NCBI RefSeq assembly: GCF_038419845.1
Contig: NZ_JBCAQT010000003.1
Coordinates: forward strand, 124,001-188,000
Reading direction: 5' to 3'
Source: Marinimicrobium sp038419845
GTDB taxonomy: Bacteria; Pseudomonadota; Gammaproteobacteria; Pseudomonadales; Cellvibrionaceae
Length of the DNA: 64,000 nucleotides
Positions 1 through 8,580 of this stretch are shown piece by piece (position 1 is the stretch's first letter; every line of letters starts with the position of its first letter). The notes beneath the pieces were generated by a model. That model was not told the DNA's origin. It did no database searches and saw only the letters and a list, made by a program, of their open reading frames with translations. The position numbers and the translations under genes were made by a program.

Positions 1-1
1 T

Positions 2-202
2 AATCTGGAAGAGCTGCAGTTGATAGCGCCCGAGCACTATCGGGGCCACCTGGGGCTGTTTCTGGACTTCGCCCCGGCTTCCGGCCACCGGGAAGTGCCC
101 GATCCTTACTACGGCGGCGATCAGGGCTTTGAATTGGTGCTCGATCTGGTGGAAGAAGCCAGTGACGGACTGCTGAACGAAATCAAAAGCCGGTCGGCTT
201 AG
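2..202 (+). CDS. low-molecular-weight protein-tyrosine phosphatase (C-terminal part)
   Basis: This is the 3' end of a gene that enters the window from the left; the reading frame is open from base 2 and ends in TAG at 200-202. The last 66 residues carry the VPDPYYGG motif and the GFELVLDLVEEA helix typical of the C-terminus of the arsenate-reductase-like LMW-PTP family, where the Asp of the DP motif is the general acid. The CX5R phosphate loop lies outside the window. It is followed after 46 bases by murB on the same strand; the order ptp-murB is also familiar from Pseudomonas, where kdsB precedes it. The family dephosphorylates phosphotyrosine proteins in the cytoplasm; the target here is unknown. 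Confidence 0.85.
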   Translation, partial: NLEELQLIAPEHYRGHLGLFLDFAPASGHREVPDPYYGGDQGFELVLDLVEEASDGLLNEIKSRSA

Positions 203-248
203 CCCGCAAGAACCACTTAATTCCGAATCACTCAACACAAGAGCTGCC

Positions 249-1268
249 GTGAGCGAATTACAGACCGACGTTGACCTGCAACCCCACAACACCCTGGCCG
301 TGCCCGCGCGGGCGCGCTTCTATGCCCGGGTGACCGACGCCGCGCAGCTGCCCGAGTGGCTCGAGTTTGCCCAGGCCAACTCCCTGCCATTGTTGCTGTT
401 GGGCGGTGGCAGCAACCTGGTGTTACGCGAAGATTTTGACGGTCTGGTCATCCATATCGGATTGCACGGCCGGGAAAAAATCAGCGAAGACCGGGAGCAT
501 GTCTGGCTTAAAGTCGCGGCCGGAGAAAACTGGCACAAGCTGGTCGAATACACACTGGAGCATCAGTACTGGGGACTGGAAAATCTGTCACTGATTCCCG
601 GCTCGGTGGGCGCCGCCCCGATACAGAACATCGGTGCCTACGGGGTAGAATTGCAAGACGTATTCGAATCGCTCGAAGCGCTCGACCTGGTGACGGGCGA
701 GCGAATGCAATTTGATAAGGATGATTGTGCGTTCGGCTACCGCGACAGCCTGTTCAAACACGAGGGCCGGGATCGCTACCTGATCACCTCGGTCACCTTC
801 AAGTTGTTCAAACAACCGCACTTGAAAATCAGCTACCCGTCCCTGCGCGAAGAGCTCAAGGCGATCCCGGTCTCTGAACTGACACCGGTTGAGGTCAGCC
901 AGGCGGTCTGCCGCATCCGTCGGAGCAAACTCCCCGACCCGGCCCGGATTCCCAATGTGGGCAGTTTTTTCAAAAATCCGGTCATCGGCCTCACCCAGTT
1001 TCTCGAGCTGCAGATCCTCCACCCGGGGCTGGTTTCTTACCCGGTGGATGCCCGTCATGTAAAAGTTGCCGCCGGTTGGCTGATCGAGCGGGCAGGCTGG
1101 AAGGGCGCGAGTCGGGGGCCGGTGGCGGTGCACTCGGAGCAGGCTCTGGTACTCACCAACCCCGGCCACGCCATGGGCGCGGAGGTGCTGGCCCTGGCCG
1201 AAGAAATCCGCCACTCCATCGCCTCGGAATACGGCATCGACCTGGAGCCCGAACCCAGGGTTTACTGA
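249..1268 (+). CDS. murB: UDP-N-acetylenolpyruvoylglucosamine reductase MurB
   Basis: MurB reduces UDP-GlcNAc-enolpyruvate to UDP-MurNAc with NADPH and FAD, the second committed step of peptidoglycan synthesis, in the cytoplasm. The 339-residue protein shows the FAD-binding GGGSN loop at about 52-56, the IPGSVGAAPIQNIGAYG segment at about 116-132, the YRDS motif at 164-167, the catalytic-serine motif NVGSFFKNP (Ser239) and a C-terminal EPEPRVY with the conserved Glu. The length and the Tyr-containing loop fit the type I (E. coli-like) class. The ATG at 249 is the only good start. Its neighbour upstream is a tyrosine phosphatase gene; downstream lies a palindrome-rich gap and then convergent genes. 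Confidence 0.97.
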   Translation: MSELQTDVDLQPHNTLAVPARARFYARVTDAAQLPEWLEFAQANSLPLLLLGGGSNLVLREDFDGLVIHIGLHGREKISEDREHVWLKVAAGENWHKLVEYTLEHQYWGLENLSLIPGSVGAAPIQNIGAYGVELQDVFESLEALDLVTGERMQFDKDDCAFGYRDSLFKHEGRDRYLITSVTFKLFKQPHLKISYPSLREELKAIPVSELTPVEVSQAVCRIRRSKLPDPARIPNVGSFFKNPVIGLTQFLELQILHPGLVSYPVDARHVKVAAGWLIERAGWKGASRGPVAVHSEQALVLTNPGHAMGAEVLALAEEIRHSIASEYGIDLEPEPRVY

Positions 1269-1295
1269 ATCAAAGTACTAATCTGACCTTGGGGC

Positions 1296-1398
1296 AGGGG
1301 TTGGGTAAGGCACTCGGAAACACGCCGTAAACCCATCCCTGGGGGCTCTGCGCCGACATCCTGTCGTCGAAGGTTTCCGAGTGCCTCACCCAACCCCT
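1296..1398. repeat. palindromic element A1
   Basis: Arms at 1296-1321 and 1373-1398 are inverted copies of each other with 25 of 26 bases paired. They enclose a 51-base core (1322-1372). The core contains CCCATCCCTGGG-type and CGACATCCTGTCG hairpins. The core matches 41 of 51 bases of the core at 43228-43278 (element A2), although the arms of the two elements differ. The element lies 27 bases after the murB stop, between convergent genes, so it could act as a bidirectional terminator or mRNA end protector. It has no T-run. Confidence 0.85.
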
Positions 1399-1526
1399 AC
1401 GTAACTTTGGGCACGACTAAACGAGCCTGTACCTGCCCACACTAGATTGTCAGCCAGTTTTTTTCCGAAAGTTGTCGGTAATAAAAACAACGCAGGGGAT
1501 CCGCGGAAAGTACAACGAAGCTCTGA

Positions 1527-1638
1527 GGTCCGCTGTACCGGAGGGTGTTACAAGACCATGAGCCGTGGGACTAGCGCTCTCGAGTTTACAGGGACGTACT
1601 TGCAACGTGTCTTGTAACACCCTTCGGTACAGCGGACC
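1527..1638. repeat. palindromic element B1
   Basis: Arms at 1527-1555 and 1610-1638 pair at 28 of 29 positions around a 54-base core (1556-1609). The core has two small hairpins: GAGC/GCTC around the loop CGTGGGACTAGC, and CGAGT/ACTTG around a loop with ACAGGGACGT. The same core with other arms recurs at 8331-8508 and 43437-43533. The inner end of the arms (AAGA...TCTT) is shared by all copies. The 128 bases between A1 and B1 hold no gene that I can support. Confidence 0.85.
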
Positions 1639-1674
1639 GGACGTAAAGCTACCAACTTTAGGTGTTTGTACAAC

Positions 1675-1899
1675 TCACTGATCTTTACGATTGATAAATC
1701 GCTTGAACAACTCCCACCAGACATACACATACACAATGCCGGCCAGAAAAGACGCAATGTAACTCAACCAGTGCCCCGTATTGAAACCAATCTGCACACA
1801 AGCCACCAGAATGATCAATAACACCATCGACCGGCGAAACAACTGCCGGTCCGTGCCACTGATCAGATACTCATAAAAACGCAACAACCATGCTTTCAT
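1675..1899 (-). CDS. small membrane protein, unknown function
   Basis: The 74-residue product has two hydrophobic stretches (about residues 24-38 and 44-63, rich in Val, Ile, Leu and aromatic residues), flanked by basic ends (MKAWLLRF at the start, KRFINRKDQ at the end). This suggests a two-pass inner-membrane protein. I do not recognise a family. It lies 34 bases downstream of the kinase gene on the same strand and could be its last cistron. The small size and lack of a known family make it less certain than its neighbours, but the clean transmembrane pattern favours a real gene. Confidence 0.55.
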   Translation of the reverse strand: MKAWLLRFYEYLISGTDRQLFRRSMVLLIILVACVQIGFNTGHWLSYIASFLAGIVYVYVWWELFKRFINRKDQ

Positions 1900-1933
1900 A
1901 ACAGTACGGTACCACTATCAAGACAACTCCACA

Positions 1934-4288
1934 TCAATACAGCTCCACCACCACCCGGAAGCCCACCGTACCCTCCACACTGTCCGGCGCCCGCCCGGTA
2001 CGAATATGCGAGCCTACCTGCCCGACACTGTCCGCATAAGAACCCCCGCGGATTGAGCGCTGCTCACACTCCGGGAGCTCCAGAGGCTCTCCATTGGTCG
2101 GCATCTCAAGCAAATGCGTCTGATAACAATCCTGCACCCACTCAGCGGCATTGCCCGCCGTATCGTGCAAGCCGAAGGGGTTGGCCGGATAGGAGCCCAC
2201 CGGTGCGCTCTTACTGGAAAAAAGCCCGGTGTACTCACTGTTACAGCCGCGCCGGCAATTGGCCATCCCATCGGCCTCGGCGCCGGCTTCGCCCCACCAG
2301 AAGGTTGTTTCGGTACCCGCGCGGGCCGCGTATTCCCATTCCGACTCACTGGGCAGGCGGTAGCGCTTGCCCGTGGCCTCACTCAACCACTCGGTATAGG
2401 CCACCGCATCGTTCCAGCTGACATTGATGACCGGACGGTTGCCGCGTCCCCAGCGATTGTCACTGGGCAATTGCCGCTCCGTGGCCTCGGCAAATTTGGC
2501 GTAGTCGGAAAAAGTGATCTCGAACCGGCTGATGGCAAAGGCATAGGGAATGCGAATATCTCGCCGTGGCATGCTGTTGTCCTCCAGCTTGCTTCCCATC
2601 GTGAACTGGCCGCTGGGAACGATCACCATCGATGGGCCGCGTCCGCCATCGGCGAGGTCATTGACAAAACTGGCTCCGGCCACCGGCGTTTTCTTCAGGC
2701 TGACCGACAGCTCCACGGGCTCTTCTCGTACCTCAATCCAGCGGGTATCGGTATCGTAGCCGCGATAACTGGTTTCGATGTGATAACGACCGGGCAGCAG
2801 CGGAATGCCGGGGTAGTAGCGCTCGGGAATATTGAGAATCCGAACCCGGGCATTCTCCGGTTCCGGTTGAACCTCAAGGGGGTGGCGGGGCGGAGCGGCT
2901 TCCGGCACCGAGACCGGCTCCTCGGCCTGGGCGTCCAGATCCAGCGCGTCTGGCTCGCCTTGTGGGTCCTCCTTTGGTCTGAGGACCAGAGGCTCGGGCG
3001 AGTCCAGCAGACGCGGTGGTGACACGGATGAGGCCGGTGGCGGTGCGGGTTCTTCGGCCATGATCAGACGGGCCGTGTGGCGGGCCGCTGAGGCGACAGG
3101 CGCGGGCAGGATCGAGCGGCCCTCGGGGCTCAAATGATCGAACACCAGACTGAATCCGCCCCAGATCAGTGCCAGAAACAGGACCAGTGTGAGGCTGCGT
3201 GAAAACCAGCGTCCCGGTCCGATCGAGCGGTAGTGGGCGGCCTGTTGCACCCGGGTGGAGACAACGGTGTCGTGCTCCTGCGTTGAGTCGGTCCGGCCCT
3301 TGATCTCCGTGACCCGGATCTGCGGGTGTCGGTACAGCCCCCGGCGCGGCGTCCAGCGCAGTGAACCGAGGCCGGTCCAGGCTCGCCGCAGCTGCTCCTG
3401 CAAGGCGCCGAGGCTGGTCGCCAGCAGCGCCCGGAACAGAGACAGCAGTTGCACCCGGGTGGAGTCCGCGCTGGTGGCATAGCCTGGAGGCAGGCCGCTC
3501 GGCCCCTCGAGGGCATCAATGGCCGCCACCAGCTCGCGGCCGCGCTGAAAACGGTTGTCCGGCTCCTTGGCCAGCAGGCGGTTCAGGATTTTCTGATAGG
3601 CCTGGTACTGCGGCGGGAGCTTGGGAATGGGCGCGGTCAGATGCTTGATCGCGATGGCCACCGCTTCGTCGGCCTGGTAGGGCACCTGGCCGGTCAGCAT
3701 TTCATAGAAGACCACGCCCAGGCTGTAGATGTCGGCCCGGCCGTCCACCGGCTTGCCCCGGGTCTGCTCCGGGCTCATGTAGTGGGGGGTGCCCACGACG
3801 GTGCCGGCATTGGTCATGCGCGAGGCGCTGCTGACCGTGCGGGCCACACCAAAATCCGAGAGCACCGCGGAGCCGTCTTCCCGGAACAGAATGTTTTCGG
3901 GTTTTATGTCGCGGTGGATATAGCCCTTTTCATGGGCGTGGTCGAGGGCATTGGCGATTTCCCGGGTAATGCGCAGCGCTTCCTGGGTGCTCAGGCCCGA
4001 GGCCATCTTCTCGTGAATGGACCCCCCGGCCAGATAGTCCATGGCGATGTAATTGAGGTTCTTGTAGCGGCCGATATCGTAAATGGACACGATGTTGGGG
4101 TGGGACAGCTGCCCGACGATGTTGGCCTCGCGCTGGAAGCGCTCGCTGAACACCGGGTCGCCATTGAGCGCCGGGGACATCACCTTGAGCGCGACCTCCC
4201 GGCCGACGCTCAATTGAATCGCCAGGTAGACACTGGACATGCCGCCCTGGTTGATCTTGCGGATGATTCGGTACCCGGGGATATGCAT
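1934..4288 (-). CDS. membrane Ser/Thr protein kinase with C-terminal FGE-sulfatase-like domain
   Basis: The 784-residue protein starts with a Hanks-type kinase domain (about 7-265): Gly-rich loop INQGGMSSVY, Lys35 in VALKVM, HRDIKPEN (Asp127), DFG at 145-147 and the GTPHYMSPEQ activation segment. A Pro-rich linker and one transmembrane helix (about 365-383) follow, so residues 384 onward should be periplasmic. Residues of about 550-784 match the SUMF1/formylglycine-generating fold (TMGS..., WEYAARAG, NAAEWVQD, RGGSY, GFRVV). The Cys pair of active aerobic FGE after RGGS is absent, so this is probably a binding domain. The ATG at 4288 overlaps the TGA of the phosphatase gene by one base, so the two are translationally coupled. 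An upstream in-frame ATG at 4387 lies inside that gene and is unlikely. Confidence 0.9.
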   Translation of the reverse strand: MHIPGYRIIRKINQGGMSSVYLAIQLSVGREVALKVMSPALNGDPVFSERFQREANIVGQLSHPNIVSIYDIGRYKNLNYIAMDYLAGGSIHEKMASGLSTQEALRITREIANALDHAHEKGYIHRDIKPENILFREDGSAVLSDFGVARTVSSASRMTNAGTVVGTPHYMSPEQTRGKPVDGRADIYSLGVVFYEMLTGQVPYQADEAVAIAIKHLTAPIPKLPPQYQAYQKILNRLLAKEPDNRFQRGRELVAAIDALEGPSGLPPGYATSADSTRVQLLSLFRALLATSLGALQEQLRRAWTGLGSLRWTPRRGLYRHPQIRVTEIKGRTDSTQEHDTVVSTRVQQAAHYRSIGPGRWFSRSLTLVLFLALIWGGFSLVFDHLSPEGRSILPAPVASAARHTARLIMAEEPAPPPASSVSPPRLLDSPEPLVLRPKEDPQGEPDALDLDAQAEEPVSVPEAAPPRHPLEVQPEPENARVRILNIPERYYPGIPLLPGRYHIETSYRGYDTDTRWIEVREEPVELSVSLKKTPVAGASFVNDLADGGRGPSMVIVPSGQFTMGSKLEDNSMPRRDIRIPYAFAISRFEITFSDYAKFAEATERQLPSDNRWGRGNRPVINVSWNDAVAYTEWLSEATGKRYRLPSESEWEYAARAGTETTFWWGEAGAEADGMANCRRGCNSEYTGLFSSKSAPVGSYPANPFGLHDTAGNAAEWVQDCYQTHLLEMPTNGEPLELPECEQRSIRGGSYADSVGQVGSHIRTGRAPDSVEGTVGFRVVVELY

Positions 4289-5139
4289 CAGCGAGCGACC
4301 CAGTACAGAACCAGCAGCAATGACACCAGGGCGGCGCCGTAAAGCGCCAGATCCGCTGTCCGCCGGCCGGTAATGTGCGGCACCCACTGCCAGAGACTGT
4401 GCCAGGCCGAGGGGCGACTGAAGGGCGACTGCACCAGCTGAAGCGTGATGTTATCCCGTCCCCCGGAACGCAGGGCGGCGCGCAGCAGACGGCTCACCGC
4501 GGAGCGCGGGGAGCGACTGGTGAACAGCAGCCGGGCGAGCTCCCGATCATCCAGCTCATCGGTCAGCCCGTCGCTGCAGAGCAGAATCCACTGGTCCCGC
4601 TGCCACTGGCCGTGCACGGAGTCCACCTGCACCTGGTTCAGCTCGTGGGAGCCGAGGCACTGGGTGATGATGTTCTTGTCCGGGTGGCCTTCCACCTCAT
4701 CCTCGCCAATGGCGCCGGAGGCGAGCAGCATCTGCACATAGGAGTGATCGCGGGTCAGGCGCTCCAGGCGTCCGCCATCGGGGGTGTAGGTCCAGAGGTA
4801 GGCGCGGCTGTCGCCCACCCAGGCGACTTCGTACTCCTGCCCCTGACTGCGCAGCGCGACAATGGTGGAACCCATGCCCGGTGCGCCTTCGCCGTGGGAG
4901 GCGGCACTGAGCACCGCCCGGTGAGAGGCCTGGATGGCCTGAGTCAGGGTTTTATGCCGCTGATCGAGCAGGGTGTCGCGCACGATGGCACTGGCGACCT
5001 CTCCCGCCTCGTGGCCCCCCATGCCGTCGGCAACCAGCCAGAGGCCGCGTTCGGGCAGGCAGAGGTAGGTATCCTCATTGTTGTCGCGCTTCAGGCCCGC
5101 ATTGGTGGCGGCACTGTATTCCAGTCTGGATTCGGGCAT
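4288..5139 (-). CDS. PP2C-family Ser/Thr protein phosphatase, membrane-anchored
   Basis: This 283-residue PPM/PP2C phosphatase hydrolyses phospho-Ser/Thr with two metal ions. Conserved pieces are NEDTYL, VADGMGGHEAGEVAS with the metal-binding Asp-Gly, GDSRAYL, CSDGLTDELDD and GGRDNIT. A hydrophobic tail (about 260-281, ALYGAALVSLLLVLYWVAR) should anchor it in the inner membrane beside the kinase encoded just downstream. Kinase and phosphatase share one base (TGATG) and so form a writer-eraser pair. In Pseudomonas the comparable PpkA/PppA pair controls type VI secretion; no secretion genes are visible here, so the target is open. Confidence 0.93.
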   Translation of the reverse strand: MPESRLEYSAATNAGLKRDNNEDTYLCLPERGLWLVADGMGGHEAGEVASAIVRDTLLDQRHKTLTQAIQASHRAVLSAASHGEGAPGMGSTIVALRSQGQEYEVAWVGDSRAYLWTYTPDGGRLERLTRDHSYVQMLLASGAIGEDEVEGHPDKNIITQCLGSHELNQVQVDSVHGQWQRDQWILLCSDGLTDELDDRELARLLFTSRSPRSAVSRLLRAALRSGGRDNITLQLVQSPFSRPSAWHSLWQWVPHITGRRTADLALYGAALVSLLLVLYWVAR

Positions 5140-5240
5140 AGGTAATCCGTTGAACCAATCTTGTTACGTGCACCTCTGTGCTAATAGCGGTGCTCTCGCT
5201 TCGGAATGCTAAAACACTTTGCCGCTAAAAACCACGAACC

Positions 5241-5265
5241 GGCGCGCGTTTTGCCTTCGCGCGCC
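5241..5265 (-). terminator. possible terminator hairpin after the M16 gene
   Basis: GGCGCGCG (5241-5248) and CGCGCGCC (5258-5265) form an 8-bp GC stem 52 bases past the stop of the minus-strand protease gene. A short T-rich stretch follows only some 13 bases later on that strand, so this is at best a weak intrinsic terminator. The rest of 5140-5316 should also hold the kinase/phosphatase promoter, which I cannot place. Confidence 0.35.
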
Positions 5266-5316
5266 CGGCAGGTGGCGTGGCTCGTTCCATAACGCCAAGC
5301 CGCGCCGCCCACTTGC

Positions 5317-8250
5317 TTACAGGACCTGGATGGTCAATCCCCGCTCTTCCAACAGGGCGCGCTGTTCGCTGTTGGTAACCACGGCGGTGCTGGCGCGTTC
5401 CGGTTTGAGGTACTCCCCGGCGACCCGCTGGATATCGGCGAGGGTCACGCCCAAGACGCGGTTGCGGAAGGTTTCCCGCTTGGCCCGGGTCCGCCCGAAG
5501 AGTTCGGCCTGGTAGGTCTGACGCGCCTCGCCGGCGGGCGAGCCGGGCTTGTCGATACTGCTGACCACGCCCAGAATCGCCTCTTCCAGGGGCTGCCAGG
5601 GATGTTCGTTCGAGAGCAGCCAGTCCACCGCGGCCTCGAAGTCGTCCAGAGTGTCGGTCAGACGCGGGTCCCGGTAGGAGAAGAAGCGGAAGGCCGCAAT
5701 GTTGTTGTCCTGGCTGGCACCGCCACCGTAGGCACCGCCCTGTTCGCGGATGGTGCGGTGCAGGTAACCGTTGCGCAGAAAGCCCGCGAGCACGGTCAGG
5801 GGCGCCGCATCGGGGTGATCCGAAGGGACGGTGGGGTAGGCCTGGGCACAGAAGTTGACCTGGGTGTTGGTCAACCAGGCCTCGTTCACCGGTTCGCGCA
5901 CCGGGTCCAGCTGGAAGGGCCGGAAGTCCTCGGCCGGCGCTTCCTGGGGCCAGTGCTCACGGGTGCGCTCGCGCAGCTCGTCCAACTGATGGGGTTCGCC
6001 AATCAGCAGAAACTCGCGCGGCGCATTGCGCACCAGCGTGTGCAGCCCCGAGAGCTGGTCGGCGAACGCCTGCAAGGCCTCGGGTTGATCCAGGGTTTTG
6101 TCCAACTGCTTGAGCGAACGCAGACCGGCCAGGCCACCCAGGTGGTGAGCCATCCTGGCGCTCGGCGCCATGCCCGAGCAGGCGGCCAGCATGGCCAGAC
6201 CGTGGCCGTTGCCGGTAATACCCTGTTCCCGGCGGGTGCGCAGTTGCGCCACCAGTTCACGCAGACGGGCCAGCTCGTCGAAGCGCGCTTCGGTCAGAGT
6301 GGCGCGCAGGAGGTCGTTCATCGCGCCGGTGTGACGACTGAGCGCTTTCGCCCCCAGTGACAGGTAGGCGTCGATCCGCTGCACGTCATCGCTGGCACCG
6401 CGCACACTGCTGGAGGCGCTGATGCCACCGACCACTCCGGCCTGCCAGCGCTGGGTGTCCAGGTAGTCGCGATGGCCCAGGCCGACTTCGGTCAGCAGGT
6501 TGCAGTAAAGCGGCAGCAGTGACTGTTCGTTGTCGCTCAGGGCCGGCAGCCGGCAGGTCACCTGCTCGTACACCAGGCCGTTGGTGCCGGCGCCATAGCG
6601 GCGCAGGGCGTAACCCTCCGGGCGCTCTGGGTCGAGCGCCTCGCGGCTGCCCTCCACGTAGGGCATTTCCCGGGCGACATCGTCCAGGCCCACCTTGGGC
6701 AGGATGCTGTCGTCGTCTTCCTGTACCTGGCGCTCCTGCAGCGCTTTGGCCCGGTCGACAATGATCTGGCGATCGTCGTCCGTAAGTTCTTGTTCTATGC
6801 GGGTCAGTCGCTGTTGCTCGGCGTCCTGGGCGCGCCGGTTGTAGGCGCTGTCCGGGCGCAGGGTCAGCCGCAGGCGGTGGGGGTTGTCCAGCAGCCAGGT
6901 GCGGATCAGACCGGGAATGAAATCCGGGTCCAGAATTTTATCGCGCAGCTCCACCAGCGCTGAGTCCATATCCAGCAGGGCGAGGGGGTCGGCGCGGTGG
7001 GTGGCGGCGGGCAGACAGTTCATGATCAGCTGCAGGCCGTAGGGGAAGCCATCACCGCCCACTTCCCGTTGCTGCAGTTCCAGTTGATGCAGGGCGGAGT
7101 CGAGCAGGTCCTGGGGGACGCCTTCTTCGGCCACGGTTTTCAGTGTGTCCAGGATCAGCTGTTCCACCTCGGGCACGCTCTCCAGCGCGCAGCCTTCCAG
7201 GCCACAGGCAAACGCGACTTCGTACTGGGAGTCGTCGATTCCGCACAGGGGGGAGGGTGCCTGACCCAGCTCACTGGTTTCCAGCGCCTGCATCAGGGGA
7301 GAGGCGCTGTTGTCCAGCAGTACGCTGGTCAGCAGTTGAGCCTCCAGGGTCTGTTCCAGGTCGGTGATGTTGCCCAGTAGCCAGCCCAGGACCACATGGG
7401 TCTTGCGCGCTGGGTCTTCGCCTTCTTCCAGTGGGTAGGCTTCTTCCACGGCGATGGGGGCGTGGTAGCGTTTTTCTTCGCCCACGGCGATTTCTTCTTC
7501 CAGCCGCTCGAACCGGTGGAGCGCTCTCTCTTCAAAAACGGCCTGGTGCTCTTCGGCGGGGATGTTGCCGTAGGTCATGAAGATGGCGTTGCTCGGATGG
7601 TAGTGAGTCTCGTAGAACTCTTTGAGCTGGTCATAGGTCAGGTCCGGAATATGCTCCGGGTCGCCGCCGCTATTGTGGTGGTAGGTGGTGGTGGGGTAGA
7701 GGTACCGGCACAGGGATTGCCAGAGCTGGGCGGGGACCGAGCTCATGGCGCCTTTCATTTCGTTGAACACGACGCCTTTGTAGGTGAGCGGGGACTGGGG
7801 GTTGTCCGGCTCTTTGAATTCCAGGCGGTGGCCTTCCTGGGCGAAGTCGAGTGGGTCCAGTTTGGAGAAGAAGACGGCGTCGAGGTAGACGTCGAGCAGG
7901 TTGTCGAAGTCTTTGCGGTTCTGGCTGGCAAAGGGGTAGGCGGTCCAGTCGGCGCTGGTGAAGGCGTTCATGAAGGTGTTGAGTGAGCGCCGGATCATCA
8001 TGAAGAAGGGGTCGCGCACGGGGTATTTTTCGCTGCCGCACAGGGCGGTGTGTTCGAGTATGTGGGCCACGCCGCGGGAGTCCTGGGGGACGGTGCGCAG
8101 GGCGACGAGGAAGACGTTTTCGCTGTTGTCGGTGGCGAGGTGGACGTGTTGGGCGCCGGTGACTTTGTGGCGATATTCTTCCACGCGCAGGTTGAGTGAG
8201 TCGATGGTCTGGCTGCGCAGGTGTTCAAAGGCGGAATGGCTGTGGGTCAT
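5317..8250 (-). CDS. M16C-family zinc metallopeptidase (presequence protease-like)
   Basis: The 977-residue protein resembles PreP/Cym1, closed two-chamber peptidases that degrade free targeting peptides and other short unfolded peptides. The inverted zinc motif HILEH lies at residues 63-67 within GVAHILEHTALCGSEKYPVRDPF, followed by the distal-ligand region NEMKGAMSS. A second inactive M16 half and the M16C-associated middle domain account for the length, which fits the family. The start at 8250 is chosen because homology begins at THSHSAFEHLRSQ and a GGAG lies 12 bases upstream; the frame stays open to 8421 but runs into repeat B3. No signal peptide is visible, so it is probably cytoplasmic. 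Confidence 0.9.
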   Translation of the reverse strand: MTHSHSAFEHLRSQTIDSLNLRVEEYRHKVTGAQHVHLATDNSENVFLVALRTVPQDSRGVAHILEHTALCGSEKYPVRDPFFMMIRRSLNTFMNAFTSADWTAYPFASQNRKDFDNLLDVYLDAVFFSKLDPLDFAQEGHRLEFKEPDNPQSPLTYKGVVFNEMKGAMSSVPAQLWQSLCRYLYPTTTYHHNSGGDPEHIPDLTYDQLKEFYETHYHPSNAIFMTYGNIPAEEHQAVFEERALHRFERLEEEIAVGEEKRYHAPIAVEEAYPLEEGEDPARKTHVVLGWLLGNITDLEQTLEAQLLTSVLLDNSASPLMQALETSELGQAPSPLCGIDDSQYEVAFACGLEGCALESVPEVEQLILDTLKTVAEEGVPQDLLDSALHQLELQQREVGGDGFPYGLQLIMNCLPAATHRADPLALLDMDSALVELRDKILDPDFIPGLIRTWLLDNPHRLRLTLRPDSAYNRRAQDAEQQRLTRIEQELTDDDRQIIVDRAKALQERQVQEDDDSILPKVGLDDVAREMPYVEGSREALDPERPEGYALRRYGAGTNGLVYEQVTCRLPALSDNEQSLLPLYCNLLTEVGLGHRDYLDTQRWQAGVVGGISASSSVRGASDDVQRIDAYLSLGAKALSRHTGAMNDLLRATLTEARFDELARLRELVAQLRTRREQGITGNGHGLAMLAACSGMAPSARMAHHLGGLAGLRSLKQLDKTLDQPEALQAFADQLSGLHTLVRNAPREFLLIGEPHQLDELRERTREHWPQEAPAEDFRPFQLDPVREPVNEAWLTNTQVNFCAQAYPTVPSDHPDAAPLTVLAGFLRNGYLHRTIREQGGAYGGGASQDNNIAAFRFFSYRDPRLTDTLDDFEAAVDWLLSNEHPWQPLEEAILGVVSSIDKPGSPAGEARQTYQAELFGRTRAKRETFRNRVLGVTLADIQRVAGEYLKPERASTAVVTNSEQRALLEERGLTIQVL

Positions 8251-8330
8251 AGAATTCTTTGTCTCCGGAATATTCTGTGTTTGTTGGGTTTGCTCTCGAT
8301 TCTGGTTTCGGTGCTTGGGGCTAGTCCGGT

Positions 8331-8508
8331 CCGCTTTGGGAGGGACTGTCCCAAGACACGTGGCACTAATCGGCAGGATAGCCGATTTGCACAGCCGCAG
8401 GCTGCCCGTAGGGCGAGCCACATGGATGTGGCGAGTGAACTACGTCCCTGTAACTCGTCAACACTAGTCCCGCGGTTGACGGTCTTGGGACAGTCCCTCC
8501 CAAAGCGG
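8331..8508. repeat. palindromic element B3 (long version)
   Basis: Arms at 8331-8356 and 8483-8508 are perfect 26-base inverted copies. The 126-base core, inverted relative to B1 and B2, contains 43 bases (8445-8487) identical to the complement of 43454-43496. It also holds about 70 extra bases, including the hairpin GCCACATGGATGTGGC. The element sits between the stop of the DTW gene (8581) and the M16 start (8250), both on the minus strand, so any transcript joining these genes must pass through it. A conserved CCGGAC lies just outside the left arm (read on the minus strand), as beside B1 and B2. Confidence 0.85.
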
Positions 8509-8580
8509 CCCTCAGTGCCAATGGCCGCGATCGGTGGGCCTCTCTCTTTAATGTTCAGTGGTGCTATTTCGGCAATTTTA

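Noticed and set aside
1268..1675. CRISPR-like or tandem repeats
   Set aside because: The repeats here are single palindromes with different arms, not regularly spaced direct repeats with spacers. No cas gene is in the window.
1548..1757. Small minus-strand frame inside repeat B1
   Set aside because: The peptide is a translation of the repeat; related phrases (LVPRLTVL) arise from the B cores at about 8460 and 43480 as well, showing it is non-coding repeat.
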